DNA of 64,000 nucleotides from Granulicella pectinivorans (GCF_900114625.1 NZ_FOZL01000001.1:2232001-2296000); one strand, 5' to 3'. Shown: positions 37,427-46,539, counted from the stretch's first letter. Translations and numbers: made by a program. The notes: a model not told the origin generated them from the sequence alone.

Positions 37427-38656
37427 ATGGCAAATTTCGGTTCATCACTATGGAATGTACTTTGGGTCGTTGTGCCTTTCGGCATTGCCGCTGCTGGTTG
37501 GGTGATCTTTACTGCCTGGAAAAAGGGTGATTGGTTTCACTACTTCGATCCAAAACACAACCGGGGGTTCGCCACAGACGCTGGGGACTTCACCCCGCAT
37601 TGGAAACGATACGCAGGCATGGCTAAATTATGTGTCACGCTCTCCGCTGGCGCGGTCGCCTTTCTAATCAATCTGCTCGTGAATCAGAGCAGCCCCGCTA
37701 ACGGATTTGCAGATAGAGTGAGGCAAGGTGCGCCGTTGACTATCGGGCTTTTTGGGGCATCGAGTTTTCTTCTCCTCTGCTTTCTTCTCTGGATGACGTA
37801 TTGCTACGAAGAGTATTGCCATTCGAAGAATCATGACTCGTACCGTGCTTGGAAGTACGCCGTGAGCAACGCTTTAGGATTTATGGGCTTTGCGGCCTTC
37901 CTCTTCGGTTTCTTTTGGCTGGGCCTATTCGTGCCCCACTATTCAGTGCAGGCTCAAAAAGCAACAACTTCGACCGCTATTGTCTCTACCTCTATCGCTG
38001 GCAATTCCACAGCTACGGCCACAGCCCAAACACATCAGCCTCCTCCCACATTTTCTATTTCTGAGTGGTTCAGCTCGGAGCGTTCGCTGGCTGTCGCGAC
38101 ATGGGGACTCGTCCTAGTGACGGCGTTCCTTGTCGTTGCTGGATGGATCGAAGGCCGCAGGCAGAAACGCCAATGGGACGCTGAAAGAAAGCAACGCGCC
38201 GAAGATGCAAAGCCCACAGCCGTAATAGAAATCGCCGTTAAAGAAGAGTCGGTTCAAGATATGTGCTTCGCGTGCTTCAACCTCGGCAACAACACCTTTT
38301 ACATCGACGAGATGATCGTCACAACGGCGAATGGAAGACGCCAAATCTCTAGCCAGTTGACTCCGCTAGTTCTTGTCCCTGGTGGATGGGCGACGATTGA
38401 TTACGACCCTGCCGCGATACTGAGTACATTCGGAGAGGATCAACCCTGGATAGATGCGAACTGCGTGTTCGTCCTTAGAGGAGCGACTGGCAGGGTTTGT
38501 ACAGAGCCGGAGTGGTTTCATGTCGCTTACGGTAAGGGGCGTGCTGACTGGAGGAAAGGGCGTACGGAAGACCTGGTTCCAGGCGCAGTTGCCAGCCAGC
38601 CTAAAGTTCTTCGGATGCCAAAGCAAAACAGCAGCGACTCCGGGCAGATGGCCTGA
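37427..38656 (+). CDS. hypothetical five-TM membrane protein
   Basis: 409 residues from the ATG at 37427; a GTG six nt upstream, preceded by GAGA, is an equally possible start. Hydrophobic helices: about 8-28 (VLWVVVPFGIAAAGWVIF), 68-85, 105-127, 148-170 and 225-247 (WGLVLVTAFLVVAGWIEG). Between TM4 and TM5 is a Thr/Ser/Ala-rich loop. The C-terminal about 160 residues are soluble, beginning with a basic RRQKRQWDAERKQRAEDAK helix and then a beta-rich domain. No family recognised. Last gene before the right att repeat. Confidence 0.6.
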   Translation: MANFGSSLWNVLWVVVPFGIAAAGWVIFTAWKKGDWFHYFDPKHNRGFATDAGDFTPHWKRYAGMAKLCVTLSAGAVAFLINLLVNQSSPANGFADRVRQGAPLTIGLFGASSFLLLCFLLWMTYCYEEYCHSKNHDSYRAWKYAVSNALGFMGFAAFLFGFFWLGLFVPHYSVQAQKATTSTAIVSTSIAGNSTATATAQTHQPPPTFSISEWFSSERSLAVATWGLVLVTAFLVVAGWIEGRRQKRQWDAERKQRAEDAKPTAVIEIAVKEESVQDMCFACFNLGNNTFYIDEMIVTTANGRRQISSQLTPLVLVPGGWATIDYDPAAILSTFGEDQPWIDANCVFVLRGATGRVCTEPEWFHVAYGKGRADWRKGRTEDLVPGAVASQPKVLRMPKQNSSDSGQMA

Positions 38657-38877
38657 GACGCACAGTGTTAGTCGCGAGCAAGGGAAAGTGGCTGCGAGGA
38701 TCGACGCGAGGGCACGCTGTGCAGGTCGTACTGCGGTTGCAGTCGTCAGCGTGAAAATAAACGTGGGTCCAACCGTGGGTCCACTTTGGGGCCATTAGCG
38801 GTTGTAACGCATTGTTTGGTGGGGTCTAAAGCAAGGAAAGCACGGGCTAGGTTGTTGAAAATTCGTCTATGGGCTGA

Positions 38878-38922
38878 TTCACACGGTGGAAGTCGTAGGT
38901 TCGAATCCTGCTGTGCCCACCA
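38878..38922. repeat. att repeat, distal side (attR)
   Basis: 45 bp identical to the 3' part of tRNA-Val at 20251-20295. The following sequence, CAATCAAATCAAATACTTAGC, resembles that behind attL, CATCAAATCAACAACTTAGC, as if another element's left end followed. Confidence 0.93.
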
Positions 38923-39520
38923 AAAAAACCAATCAAATCAAATACTTAGCAATCACGCATGACGTGACACAGGCGTGACGTAGAGATTGTCTGTCACGAG
39001 TGAATTAACGGGCATTGTCATGCTGTTACAGCTCGCGTCGGATCGGCTTGGATAAATGGCGCAAGCGCTCACAGATTTGCTGACGTGCTACCCATCAAGC
39101 GGCTATCAGCGCCGTGCATTTATCGCACCGCACCTAAACCGCACTAATCGCACCGCACCTAACTAAATAGAGAGGCAAGGCTTTTCGGGATTTGCTGGGA
39201 ATGCGCTGCCGATGACTGAATCGAGCGGATGCCACGTTTGTTTCGGCTGGTATTGTCAGAGTCGAGCGGGAAATCAAGCTCTTTTTACGTGCGGCACACG
39301 CCCGGTTTGAATGGACTTCCGCAAAGACAACATCTCCTCTAATCCCCTATTACACGTTGCCTTTGGTTGCCATGTTGTCTTTGGTCACCTTGACATCTCC
39401 AATTCCGTCCATAGACTCCCATATATCCAAGGGCAACATATATTTAATGGAGTCTTTGGAGGCTTGAGGAAACGGCATGATGTTTTGCTCTTCTGTGAAT
39501 CCCAGCAAATTTTCACGACG

Positions 39521-39697
39521 TATCGCACGCCGTTGGTAAGTCCGGTCATCGCTTTGGCGGTTGGCGTCGTCGCTTACCAAGAGTGGAAAACGGCACGTGA
39601 CAAGCTACGCTTTGATCTTTTTGCCGAAGCGTTCGAACCTTTCCTTGATTTTCGAAAGCTACAAAGCACTACCCTAGAAAATGGGGAGTTTAGGTAG
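39521..39697 (+). pseudogene. fragment of a small membrane-anchored protein
   Basis: Residues encoded at about 39530-39640 (PLVSPVIALAVGVVAYQEWKT, then ARDKLRFDLF) match the typical start of a widespread family with one TM helix followed by a K-x-x-FDLF motif. There is no start codon context and the frame is fused to unrelated sequence on both sides, so only a fragment remains. The gap 38923-39520 holds nothing else recognisable. Confidence 0.45.
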
Positions 39698-40189
39698 CTC
39701 CACACCCATGCGCCCTGGAATCCCGGCTTTATTGCTTCGATTCCCAGCCGCCCGCAAGCGAGTTGCAAGCTGCGGTCATTCAATCCGCAGTCGCGCTTGG
39801 CACGGTCTATCCACACACCCGCATGCACCGGCCCGTTGGCCAGCTCCGCACGCAGGGATTGGGCTGCTTCCTCTACGCGATTGAGTGGCTTTCTACCTTC
39901 GGCGTCGCCTTCGATGCTCGACAAGATCGCATGTGCATTGCCACGGATCGAATCTCCCCACACAACGCGGGCTGTTTGCATCTCACCCTTCCCGGTTGGA
40001 ATGTTCAGTGGCTCGATTGTGTAGTGCAAGCCGCCTTCATCCTCCGAGATGTTCGACTTGGCCCGCTTGAATACGCGCATGTCGATGTCTTCCTCTTTCG
40101 CAGTCACCAGCACCGTACGCGCTAGCGCCGAGAACGTTTGCGAGCCAATCACTCGTTCCGCTGCGTTACGCCCATTCTGCCGCGAAGAA
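39680..40189 (-). pseudogene. 5'-truncated RepA-like AAA ATPase
   Basis: The frame SRQNGRNAAERVIGSQTFSA, then LARTVLVTAKEED, followed by FKRAKSNISEDEGGLHYTIEP and ARVVWGDS, is the C-terminal half of RepA/AAA_25-type helicases found in mobile elements; a further winged-helix-like segment ends near AWVWS. An in-frame stop directly precedes this part (about 40190), and the Walker motifs are missing. The end runs into the antisense of the neighbouring fragment. A remnant of an older integrated element rather than a working gene. Confidence 0.6.
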
Positions 40190-40221
40190 GGTTACTGTCA
40201 GCTCGTTGCGACGAATTGCAC

Positions 40222-40479
40222 CTAGGGGACGGTGACATAAAACCTTTCAAGATCGAAAGGTCCTTCGGGCCCTGGCGATTTATTGCCTCTTCGTCTTACT
40301 CTCTTTGACAGCGATTCGACTTCGATGGAGAGGATCTGTCCATTTGTGACGCCAGCTAAGACGCGGTCTTGGTTGTCTGATGTTGCACTGGCAAAGATTA
40401 CTTTTTGTCGTTCTTTCATGCCGTGAATAGATATGCCAGCATACAACAGGGCGCATTCTTTGGGGGAATATTTGAGCAA
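40222..40479 (-). CDS. possible small hypothetical protein
   Basis: 85 residues from a TTG (40479), or 65 residues from an internal ATG. The sequence (KVIFASATSDNQDRVLAGVTNGQILSIEVESLSKRVRRR) has protein-like composition but no family and no convincing ribosome binding site. It is divergent from the ice-binding protein gene, and its 5' end abuts the palindrome at 40483-40498. May be part of the degenerate region. Confidence 0.3.
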   Translation of the reverse strand: MLKYSPKECALLYAGISIHGMKERQKVIFASATSDNQDRVLAGVTNGQILSIEVESLSKRVRRRGNKSPGPEGPFDLERFYVTVP

Positions 40480-40482
40480 AAG

Positions 40483-40498
40483 TGAGCTATATAGCTCA
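40483..40498. promoter_or_regulatory. 16-bp palindrome, possible operator
   Basis: TGAGCTATATAGCTCA, a perfect palindrome 115 bp before the ice-binding protein start. A near-identical site, TGAGCTATCTAGCTCA, lies at 52140-52155. Confidence 0.5.
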
Positions 40499-40613
40499 GA
40501 CGTGACTTGTCAGCGCTTCGTAGATTCGGAGGGACAAGTGTGCTGTTTCGCACAGCAATTCTCTTCGTTATCAGCTAAAGACGCTACATGTTAGAGATTC
40601 ATACGGGGGCAAA

Positions 40614-43600
40614 ATGAGTAAGTGCAGGGTGGGTATCGCATGTTTCCTCGCTTCATTGCTAATGGTGTTTATGCTTGGCTGCGGACAGGAAACGGTAGTC
40701 ATACCCGACACGACTCGACCAGTGGTTATTTCCACAAATCCTGCCAACGGAGCCACGGGCGTACTTCTCAATCAAGCCATTACTGCTGTCTTCAGCAAAG
40801 CGCTCACCGCCTCCACGGTAAACGCGACGAGCTTTACTGTGACTGCAGGAGGCAGTGCCGTCGCAGGAACAGTTTCATACTCCGCGACAGGAAACGTCGC
40901 GACCTTTACCCCTTCTGCAAGTCTGGCACCCGGCACGCTCTATACCGGAACTCTCACTACAGCCATTGCCGATACCGCTTCGCCGTCGAATTCGCTCGCA
41001 ACTAACTACACATGGACTTTCACGACGGCTTTTCTGCCCGTTGTGACCTCGACCGCGCCCGTCAATGGAGCGACGTCCGTTCCACTCGCGCAGGTTGTGA
41101 GCGCGACCTTCAGCAAAGTGATGAATCCCTCCACGATCTCCGCCTCCACCTTCACGGTGACCGCGAGCGGGGTAGCCGTTCCTGGTACTGTCTCCTACGC
41201 CGGCTCAACCGCTACCTTCACGCCCACCGTGGCGCTTGCATCCGGCACAGTGTTCGTTGCAACCATCACAAGCGGCGCGCAGGACACCAATGGCTATGGA
41301 CTCGCAGCTAACTACGTTTGGAGCTTTACCACGGTGATTGTGCCTCCGGTCGTGATCTCCACGATCCCTGCCAATGGTGCAACGAATGTTCCTATCGCGC
41401 AGACGTTGAGTGCGACCTTCAGCAAGACCATGAAGGCAACGAGCATCAACGCGGCCACGTTTACTTTGACGGCCGGTGGCGTTCCGGTTGCAGGTACGGT
41501 TGCTTACAGCGGCACGGTCGCAACCTTCACTCCTGCTGTCAATCTTCTCTCCAATACGGCGTATACCGCGACGATCACGACGGGCGCGCAGGACGCCTCC
41601 GGCAATCCACTCACCAACAACTATGTGTGGTCGTTCACGACCGTCGCAGTTCCGCCCACCGTGATCTCTACCATCCCAGTTGCCGGTGCCACGGGAGTCC
41701 CGATCACACAGGCCATCAGTGTGACATTCAGTAAGGCGATGAGCCCTGCCACTTTGACCAACGCTACCTTCACCGTGACGGCCGTCAGTGGGGCGATCGC
41801 AGGCAACGTCACCTACGCAGGTCTGACGGCAACTTTTACCCCGAATGCGAATCTTCCCGCTGGCACGCTACTCACCGCAACCATCACCACGGGAGCGAAA
41901 GATACGACCGGCACTGCACTCGGAGCGAATTATGTGTGGATGTTCCGCACCGTGCCAGCGCCCACGCCACCCGCAGTTATCTCGACGGTGCCGCTGAATG
42001 CAGCGACCGGTGTGCCTCTCAACCAGGCGATCAGTGCAACTTTCAGCGAAGCTGTCGATCCCTCGACAGTGACTGCCGCCACCTTCACGCTGAGTGCGGG
42101 CGGAGTTCCGGTGGCTGGCGTCGTCACCTACGTGGCCGCTGGTTCAGTAGCAACCTTCACCCCCGCCGCACCCTTGGTCGCGACCACGCTCTACACCGCG
42201 ACGATTACCACGGGCGTCAAGGATCTCTCAGGCACTGCCCTTGCTGCCAACTACGTGTGGACGTTCACGACCGGAGCGGCGCCCGATACCACTCCTCCAA
42301 CCGTCATCGCTACCAACCCACTGAACAACGCGACGGCTGTGCCCTACAACCAGGCAGTCACCGCAACCTTCAGCAAGGCGATCAATGCCACCACCATCAA
42401 CGCCACGACCTTTACGCTCGCCAGCCCTGGCGGAGTGCTGGTTCCCGGTGCTGTCACGTACGCCGCAGTGGGTGTCACAGCCACCTTCACGCCCACGGTG
42501 AATCTCCTACCCAATACGCTTTACACTGCGACCGTGACGACCGGTGTCAAGGATCTCGCCGGCAATGCACTCGCGGCAAACTATGTCTTCACCTTCACGA
42601 CGAGTGCGCTACCCAACACAACTCCACCCTTCGTTACTCTGACCAACCCGATCAACAACGCAACGGGAGTGCCCATCAACATGGCAGTGAGCGCGACGTT
42701 CAGCGAGGCGATGGATCCTCTCACGCTCACGACGGCGACCTATACCCTTGTTTCATCGGGTGGCGTTGCAGTCGCGGCAACCGTGTCGTACGACCCCGTT
42801 ACCTTCATCGCAACCCTTACGCCTACTGCGAATCTCGCATCCGGCACAACATACATCGCGACAGTTACCAGCGGAGCGAAGGACCTTGCGGGGAATGCGC
42901 TGGTCAACGCTGGTGGAGTTGCGAACCCATGGATGTTCACCACAGGTGCAGCCATTATCGTTCCGCCTGTGAATCTCGGTACGTCGTCACTCTTCGGAGC
43001 CTATGGCGGAGCGGGCATCACCAACCAGGGCATCTTTACCGTAATCAACGGAAATCTCGGTACGACCGGCGTTTCGACGACGGTCACGGGCTTCCATGAC
43101 AATACGCCCGGATGCGTCTACACGGAGACTCCGCTCAACATCGGTCTGGTCAACGGAGCGATCGATACTGCACCGCCGCCGCCGACGGTCTTCTGCCCCA
43201 ACGAAGGCACAGCGGTAACTTCGGCCATCTCGGCGCAGGCGGCTCTCGATGCACTGAACGCGTATAACACGCTTGCAGGAATGCCTGGAGGGCTCGACGT
43301 CTCAAACTGCCCGGGATGTGGTGGTGGACAAGCAGGGGAGCTAGGCAATCGTACGCTCAGCCCAGGCATCTATAAGTCGGCGGCGGCCAGCTTCAGTATG
43401 ACGCAGGGTGATCTCACGCTCGACGCTCATGGCGATCCGAATGCGTTCTGGATCTTCCAGATGAGCACCTCGCTGACAGTCGGAACGCCGTCCTCCAATC
43501 GCAACGTACTCCTGGTCAACGGCGCGCAAGCCAAGAACGTCTTCTGGCAGGTGGGCACGGCAGCAACGATCAACGGCATCCTCGGCGGAGGAACGATGGT

Positions 43601-43739
43601 GGGAACCATCATCTCTCAGGCAGGTGTCTCCGTTTCGACGGCAGGCGTTGTCGCCATCACGACCCTCAACGGCAGAGCAATGGCGTTGTTCGGACCGGTT
43701 ACGGTTGTGAACACGGTCATCAATGTTCCTGCTCCGTAA
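40614..43739 (+). CDS. lipoprotein with seven Ig-like repeats and a DUF3494 ice-binding domain
   Basis: 1041 residues. A lipoprotein signal ends at LGC with Cys23. Seven tandem domains of about 100 residues follow, each beginning with a form of PVVISTNPANGATGV and ending in NYVWTFTT, the Big_5 bacterial Ig-like pattern (starts near 33, 140, 242, 345, 450, 560 and 670). The C-terminal about 260 residues (LGTSSLFGAYGGAGITNQGIF, GNLGTTGVS, PGIYKSAAASFSMTQGDLTLDA, NVFWQVGTAATINGILGGGTMVGTIISQ) match DUF3494, the ice-binding protein fold. The likely role is a surface-anchored adhesin that binds ice, or related repetitive ligands, at the end of an Ig stalk. A hairpin follows the gene. Confidence 0.9.
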   Translation: MSKCRVGIACFLASLLMVFMLGCGQETVVIPDTTRPVVISTNPANGATGVLLNQAITAVFSKALTASTVNATSFTVTAGGSAVAGTVSYSATGNVATFTPSASLAPGTLYTGTLTTAIADTASPSNSLATNYTWTFTTAFLPVVTSTAPVNGATSVPLAQVVSATFSKVMNPSTISASTFTVTASGVAVPGTVSYAGSTATFTPTVALASGTVFVATITSGAQDTNGYGLAANYVWSFTTVIVPPVVISTIPANGATNVPIAQTLSATFSKTMKATSINAATFTLTAGGVPVAGTVAYSGTVATFTPAVNLLSNTAYTATITTGAQDASGNPLTNNYVWSFTTVAVPPTVISTIPVAGATGVPITQAISVTFSKAMSPATLTNATFTVTAVSGAIAGNVTYAGLTATFTPNANLPAGTLLTATITTGAKDTTGTALGANYVWMFRTVPAPTPPAVISTVPLNAATGVPLNQAISATFSEAVDPSTVTAATFTLSAGGVPVAGVVTYVAAGSVATFTPAAPLVATTLYTATITTGVKDLSGTALAANYVWTFTTGAAPDTTPPTVIATNPLNNATAVPYNQAVTATFSKAINATTINATTFTLASPGGVLVPGAVTYAAVGVTATFTPTVNLLPNTLYTATVTTGVKDLAGNALAANYVFTFTTSALPNTTPPFVTLTNPINNATGVPINMAVSATFSEAMDPLTLTTATYTLVSSGGVAVAATVSYDPVTFIATLTPTANLASGTTYIATVTSGAKDLAGNALVNAGGVANPWMFTTGAAIIVPPVNLGTSSLFGAYGGAGITNQGIFTVINGNLGTTGVSTTVTGFHDNTPGCVYTETPLNIGLVNGAIDTAPPPPTVFCPNEGTAVTSAISAQAALDALNAYNTLAGMPGGLDVSNCPGCGGGQAGELGNRTLSPGIYKSAAASFSMTQGDLTLDAHGDPNAFWIFQMSTSLTVGTPSSNRNVLLVNGAQAKNVFWQVGTAATINGILGGGTMVGTIISQAGVSVSTAGVVAITTLNGRAMALFGPVTVVNTVINVPAP

Positions 43740-43746
43740 GCAAAGG

Positions 43747-43773
43747 CAGAGGCAGCCGTCCAGGCTGCCTCTG
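43747..43773 (+). terminator. hairpin after the ice-binding gene
   Basis: 11-bp stem CAGAGGCAGCC / GGCTGCCTCTG with loop GTCCA. The following sequence is not T-rich, so termination strength is uncertain. Confidence 0.6.
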
Positions 43774-43858
43774 TTCGGACGCCAGTCCACTGCTGCATGC
43801 CCCCCTAGGTTCGACGGGCAATGACCACAGATTGCGTGCGCACTCCAGGAGATTTGAA

Positions 43859-45493
43859 ATGAGACTAGCTTTATACCTTGGCGGTACCTTATCGGTTGCT
43901 CTTGTCCTCGGCGCAACGTCACTCTGCGCCGCTGAGCATGCAGCTACCGCGATTGCGAGCTCCTCGACGGCGTTGGATCAACCGCAGTCAAACACACAGC
44001 ATGACAATAAACAGAAAGCTGGACCTCCTAAGGTCGAGCTGTTCCTCGGTTACTCGTATCTGCGTGCTATTCCAACCTACGCCACGGGCAATAGACTGGT
44101 CTGGATGAACGGAGGAAGCGCCTCCGCAGCCTTCAACCTGAACCGCTACTTTGGCCTGGTTGCCGACGTGGGTGGATTCGCGGATAGCCAACTCAACCTC
44201 ACCGGGCCAGGAGTTCCGGTGCCGCATGTTGCGGCGTCGGGGGGGAACGCCTACACCTATCTCTTCGGTCCGCGCCTGTCGTACCGCAAGCATGAACGCA
44301 TCACGCCCTTTGCGCAGGTTCTATTCGGCGGTATCCACGCCAGTCCCGTTACGCTTGATGGATGCACCGGTACGGGCTGCGTCCCTCTGCCTGCGCAGAC
44401 AGCCTTCGCCATGACCGCGGGCGCTGGCCTCGACATTGGGCTGACGCGCCACGTCGCTTTCCGCGCGGTGCAGGCTGAATATTTGATGACACGTTTCCCC
44501 AACCCCACCACGCAGGCCAGTGCCTCGCAGAACGATATCCGCATCTCCTCGGGTATCGTCTTCCGTCTGGGTGGCAGCCCCACGCCTCCGCCCTTGACCT
44601 ATAGCTGCTCGGTCAGCCCCACATCCGTGTACCCTGGCGAGCCCATCGTTGTAACCGGTGTCGCCGTCAACCTGAGCTCGAAGCACCCCGCCGTCTACAC
44701 ATGGAGCACCGACGGCGGCAAGATGACAGGCCACGACGATACTGCGACGATCGATACCAGTAGCACCTCCGCAGGAAGTTATACCGTGCAAGGTCATGTC
44801 AGCCAGACATCGAGACAGGGTGGCTTTGCGGACTGTTCCGCCCCCTACACCGTGTTGGCATACCAGCCACCTACGATCAGTTGCTCGGCTGACCCATCTT
44901 CGTTGAACTCAGGCGATACGGCCAGAATCATCGCGACCGCGCAAAGCCCCCAGAACCGTCCCCTCACATATAGCTACTCCGCATCTACGGGCGCCATCCA
45001 CGGAACGGGGGCGAACGCAACGCTCGTTACCGCGGGAGCAAATCCCGGAAGCATCACGATCACTTGTAACGTGATGGACGACAAGGGGCAGAGCGCCACG
45101 GCCACAACGTCGGTGACCATTCAGACGCCGCCGCCAGTGACCGTGATCGCAACGCGCAGGTTGTGCTCGGTCGACTTCGTGCGGGATCAAAAACGTCCCA
45201 CGCGGGTCAACAACGAGGCGAAGGCGTGTCTGGACGATGTTGCCCTCAACCTACAGCGCAACGCTGACGCGAAGCTCGCGTTGGTTGGACACAGCGATCA
45301 CGACACTTCAGCCGATGCGGCTGCAGTGCGAGCGATGCACACCAGAGAGTACCTCGTGACGGACAAGGGCATCGATTCATCCCGCATCTCGATCTACACC
45401 GGTTCGTCAGGCAGCAGAAGTGTTGACACGATCCTGATCCCAGCCGGAGCAAGCCTGGATGCAACCGGATTGACTCCTGGTCCCACAAAGTAG
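43859..45493 (+). CDS. OmpA-like outer-membrane protein with Ig-like domains
   Basis: 544 residues. ATG at 43859 with AGGAG seven nt upstream; the frame begins earlier but the signal peptide (MRLALYLGGTLSVALVLGATSLCAAE) fixes the start. Residues about 55-245 form an outer-membrane beta barrel (VELFLGYSYLRAIP, AFNLNRYFGLVADVGGF, RISSGIVFRLGG). Two Ig-like beta domains follow (SCSVSPTSVYPGE, SCSADPSSLNSGD), and the C-terminal about 110 residues resemble an OmpA peptidoglycan-binding domain (LCSVDFVRDQKRPTRVNNEA, LALVGHSDHDTSADAAAVRAM). Likely tethers the outer membrane to the cell wall. Confidence 0.85.
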   Translation: MRLALYLGGTLSVALVLGATSLCAAEHAATAIASSSTALDQPQSNTQHDNKQKAGPPKVELFLGYSYLRAIPTYATGNRLVWMNGGSASAAFNLNRYFGLVADVGGFADSQLNLTGPGVPVPHVAASGGNAYTYLFGPRLSYRKHERITPFAQVLFGGIHASPVTLDGCTGTGCVPLPAQTAFAMTAGAGLDIGLTRHVAFRAVQAEYLMTRFPNPTTQASASQNDIRISSGIVFRLGGSPTPPPLTYSCSVSPTSVYPGEPIVVTGVAVNLSSKHPAVYTWSTDGGKMTGHDDTATIDTSSTSAGSYTVQGHVSQTSRQGGFADCSAPYTVLAYQPPTISCSADPSSLNSGDTARIIATAQSPQNRPLTYSYSASTGAIHGTGANATLVTAGANPGSITITCNVMDDKGQSATATTSVTIQTPPPVTVIATRRLCSVDFVRDQKRPTRVNNEAKACLDDVALNLQRNADAKLALVGHSDHDTSADAAAVRAMHTREYLVTDKGIDSSRISIYTGSSGSRSVDTILIPAGASLDATGLTPGPTK

Positions 45494-45498
45494 AGGGG

Positions 45499-45537
45499 GT
45501 TGCCGTATGCGGGTACGTCGCACCCGCATACGGCAAC
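45499..45537. other. perfect 16-bp hairpin between convergent genes
   Basis: GTTGCCGTATGCGGGT (45499-45514) pairs with ACCCGCATACGGCAAC (45522-45537), loop ACGTCGC. No U-tract, but its place just after the OmpA-like stop suggests transcription termination or mRNA 3'-end protection. Confidence 0.7.
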
Positions 45538-45659
45538 ATCCGGTGCGTCTTGCGAATCTTGTTCACCTGCTCGCGTCTTGTCACCGACCATGCGACACTC
45601 TTCACGACACAGATCGTTACGCAGTAGTCGCCCGGTAAGACAGTGTCGATCGTGACGCA

Positions 45660-46190
45660 TCAGTCTGCTCGCAACGCACTTGAGGGATCCGTCGTCGCGG
45701 CTCTTACGGTCGGCACTGCGCTTGATAAGATCGCGACCGCGGTTACTCCGAGTACGGAAAAAATATAGCTAGCGAGATCAAGTGGCTTCATCCCATACAG
45801 CGAGCTTTCCAACCCTCTGCATGCGGCCATCGCTAGGGGAATCCCAATGATCACGCCGTAACCCGTCAAGATAAGACTCCCGCGCAACACCATCCACACA
45901 ACCTCAGACCTCTGGGCCCCAAGTGCCATCCGCAAAGCGATCTCCGCGCTTCGCCTGTTTACCCTGTACGCCAGCGTGCCGTACAGGCCTGTACCGATCA
46001 GCGCTACGGCCAACACACCGAAGCAGCCTGCCAACCGTGCAAACATCACGTGCTGTGAGATCGAATTCGTAAACTGCGCAGCCTGTGTCATTGGTTGAAG
46101 CTGTACCTCTTCATCGAAAAGGTTCGCGGCGCGTCCCTGACCAAGCAGAGAAGTCGCCTTGGACCAGAAGGTTCGCAAGGAATCCGTCAT
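45660..46190 (-). pseudogene. ADOP/MacB-type ABC permease with large internal deletion
   Basis: 176 residues remain where the family has about 800. The N-terminal stub (MTDSLRTFWSKATSLLGQGR, FDEEVQLQ) is the start of acidobacterial ADOP permeases. It jumps directly to the last FtsX-like domain: LAGCFGVLAVALIGTGLYGTL, RRSAEIALRMALGAQRSEVV and a C-terminal TM pair ending in AVPTVRAATTDPSSALRAD. The first permease half and most of the periplasmic domain are gone, in frame. It is 4 nt downstream of its usual PadR regulator, so the context is intact although the transporter cannot be. Confidence 0.8.
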
Positions 46191-46194
46191 GTCC

Positions 46195-46539
46195 TCACCC
46201 CTTCGCTTCAAGCGCAAGCACCCGCCCAATCACCGCTGCGATGCGCTCCCAGTTCTCGGTCTCTACGGCGAGCTGCTTTATCCCGCGCTTCGTAATGCTG
46301 TAAAAGCGCGCGCGCCTGTTGTTGTCGGAGGTGCCCCACTCGCTCACGATCCAGCCCTTCTGCTGCAAGCGCAACAGGGAAGTGTAGACCGTGCCCTCAT
46401 TCAGGGTCAGCACGTCTTCGCTCAACTGCTCGATCCGCCGTGCAATCCCAAATCCATGCAGAGCGCCCAGGGCCTGCAGCGTCTTCAGGATCATCAGATC
46501 CAATGTTCCCTGTAAAACTTCAGACTTGTCGGCTGCCAT
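46195..46539 (-). CDS. PadR-family transcriptional regulator
   Basis: 114 residues, AGGAG four nt before the ATG. It has the PadR winged-helix sequence GTLDLMILKTLQALGALHGFGIARRIEQLSEDVLTLNEGTVYTSLLRLQQKGWI, followed by the dimerisation helix (FYSITKRGIKQLAVETENWERIAAVI). In Acidobacteriota such regulators usually head ADOP-type ABC permease genes, as here. Its own target is probably the operon promoter; with the permease decayed, its present role is unclear. Confidence 0.93.
   Translation of the reverse strand: MAADKSEVLQGTLDLMILKTLQALGALHGFGIARRIEQLSEDVLTLNEGTVYTSLLRLQQKGWIVSEWGTSDNNRRARFYSITKRGIKQLAVETENWERIAAVIGRVLALEAKG

Larger units (their letters stand above)
20251..38922. mobile_element. 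integrative element in tRNA-Val, about 18.7 kb
   Basis: Bounded by a perfect 45-bp direct repeat (20251-20295 and 38878-38922) covering the anticodon loop to the CCA end of tRNA-Val. A tyrosine integrase and excisionase lie next to the tRNA. The interior has phage-like genes on the minus strand (22737-31293), two small minus-strand genes, a serine recombinase, and cargo genes (34146-38656). No capsid, portal, large terminase or conjugation gene is recognised. A prophage relic, a phage satellite or another integrative element are all possible; the integration by tRNA targeting is secure. Confidence 0.9.
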
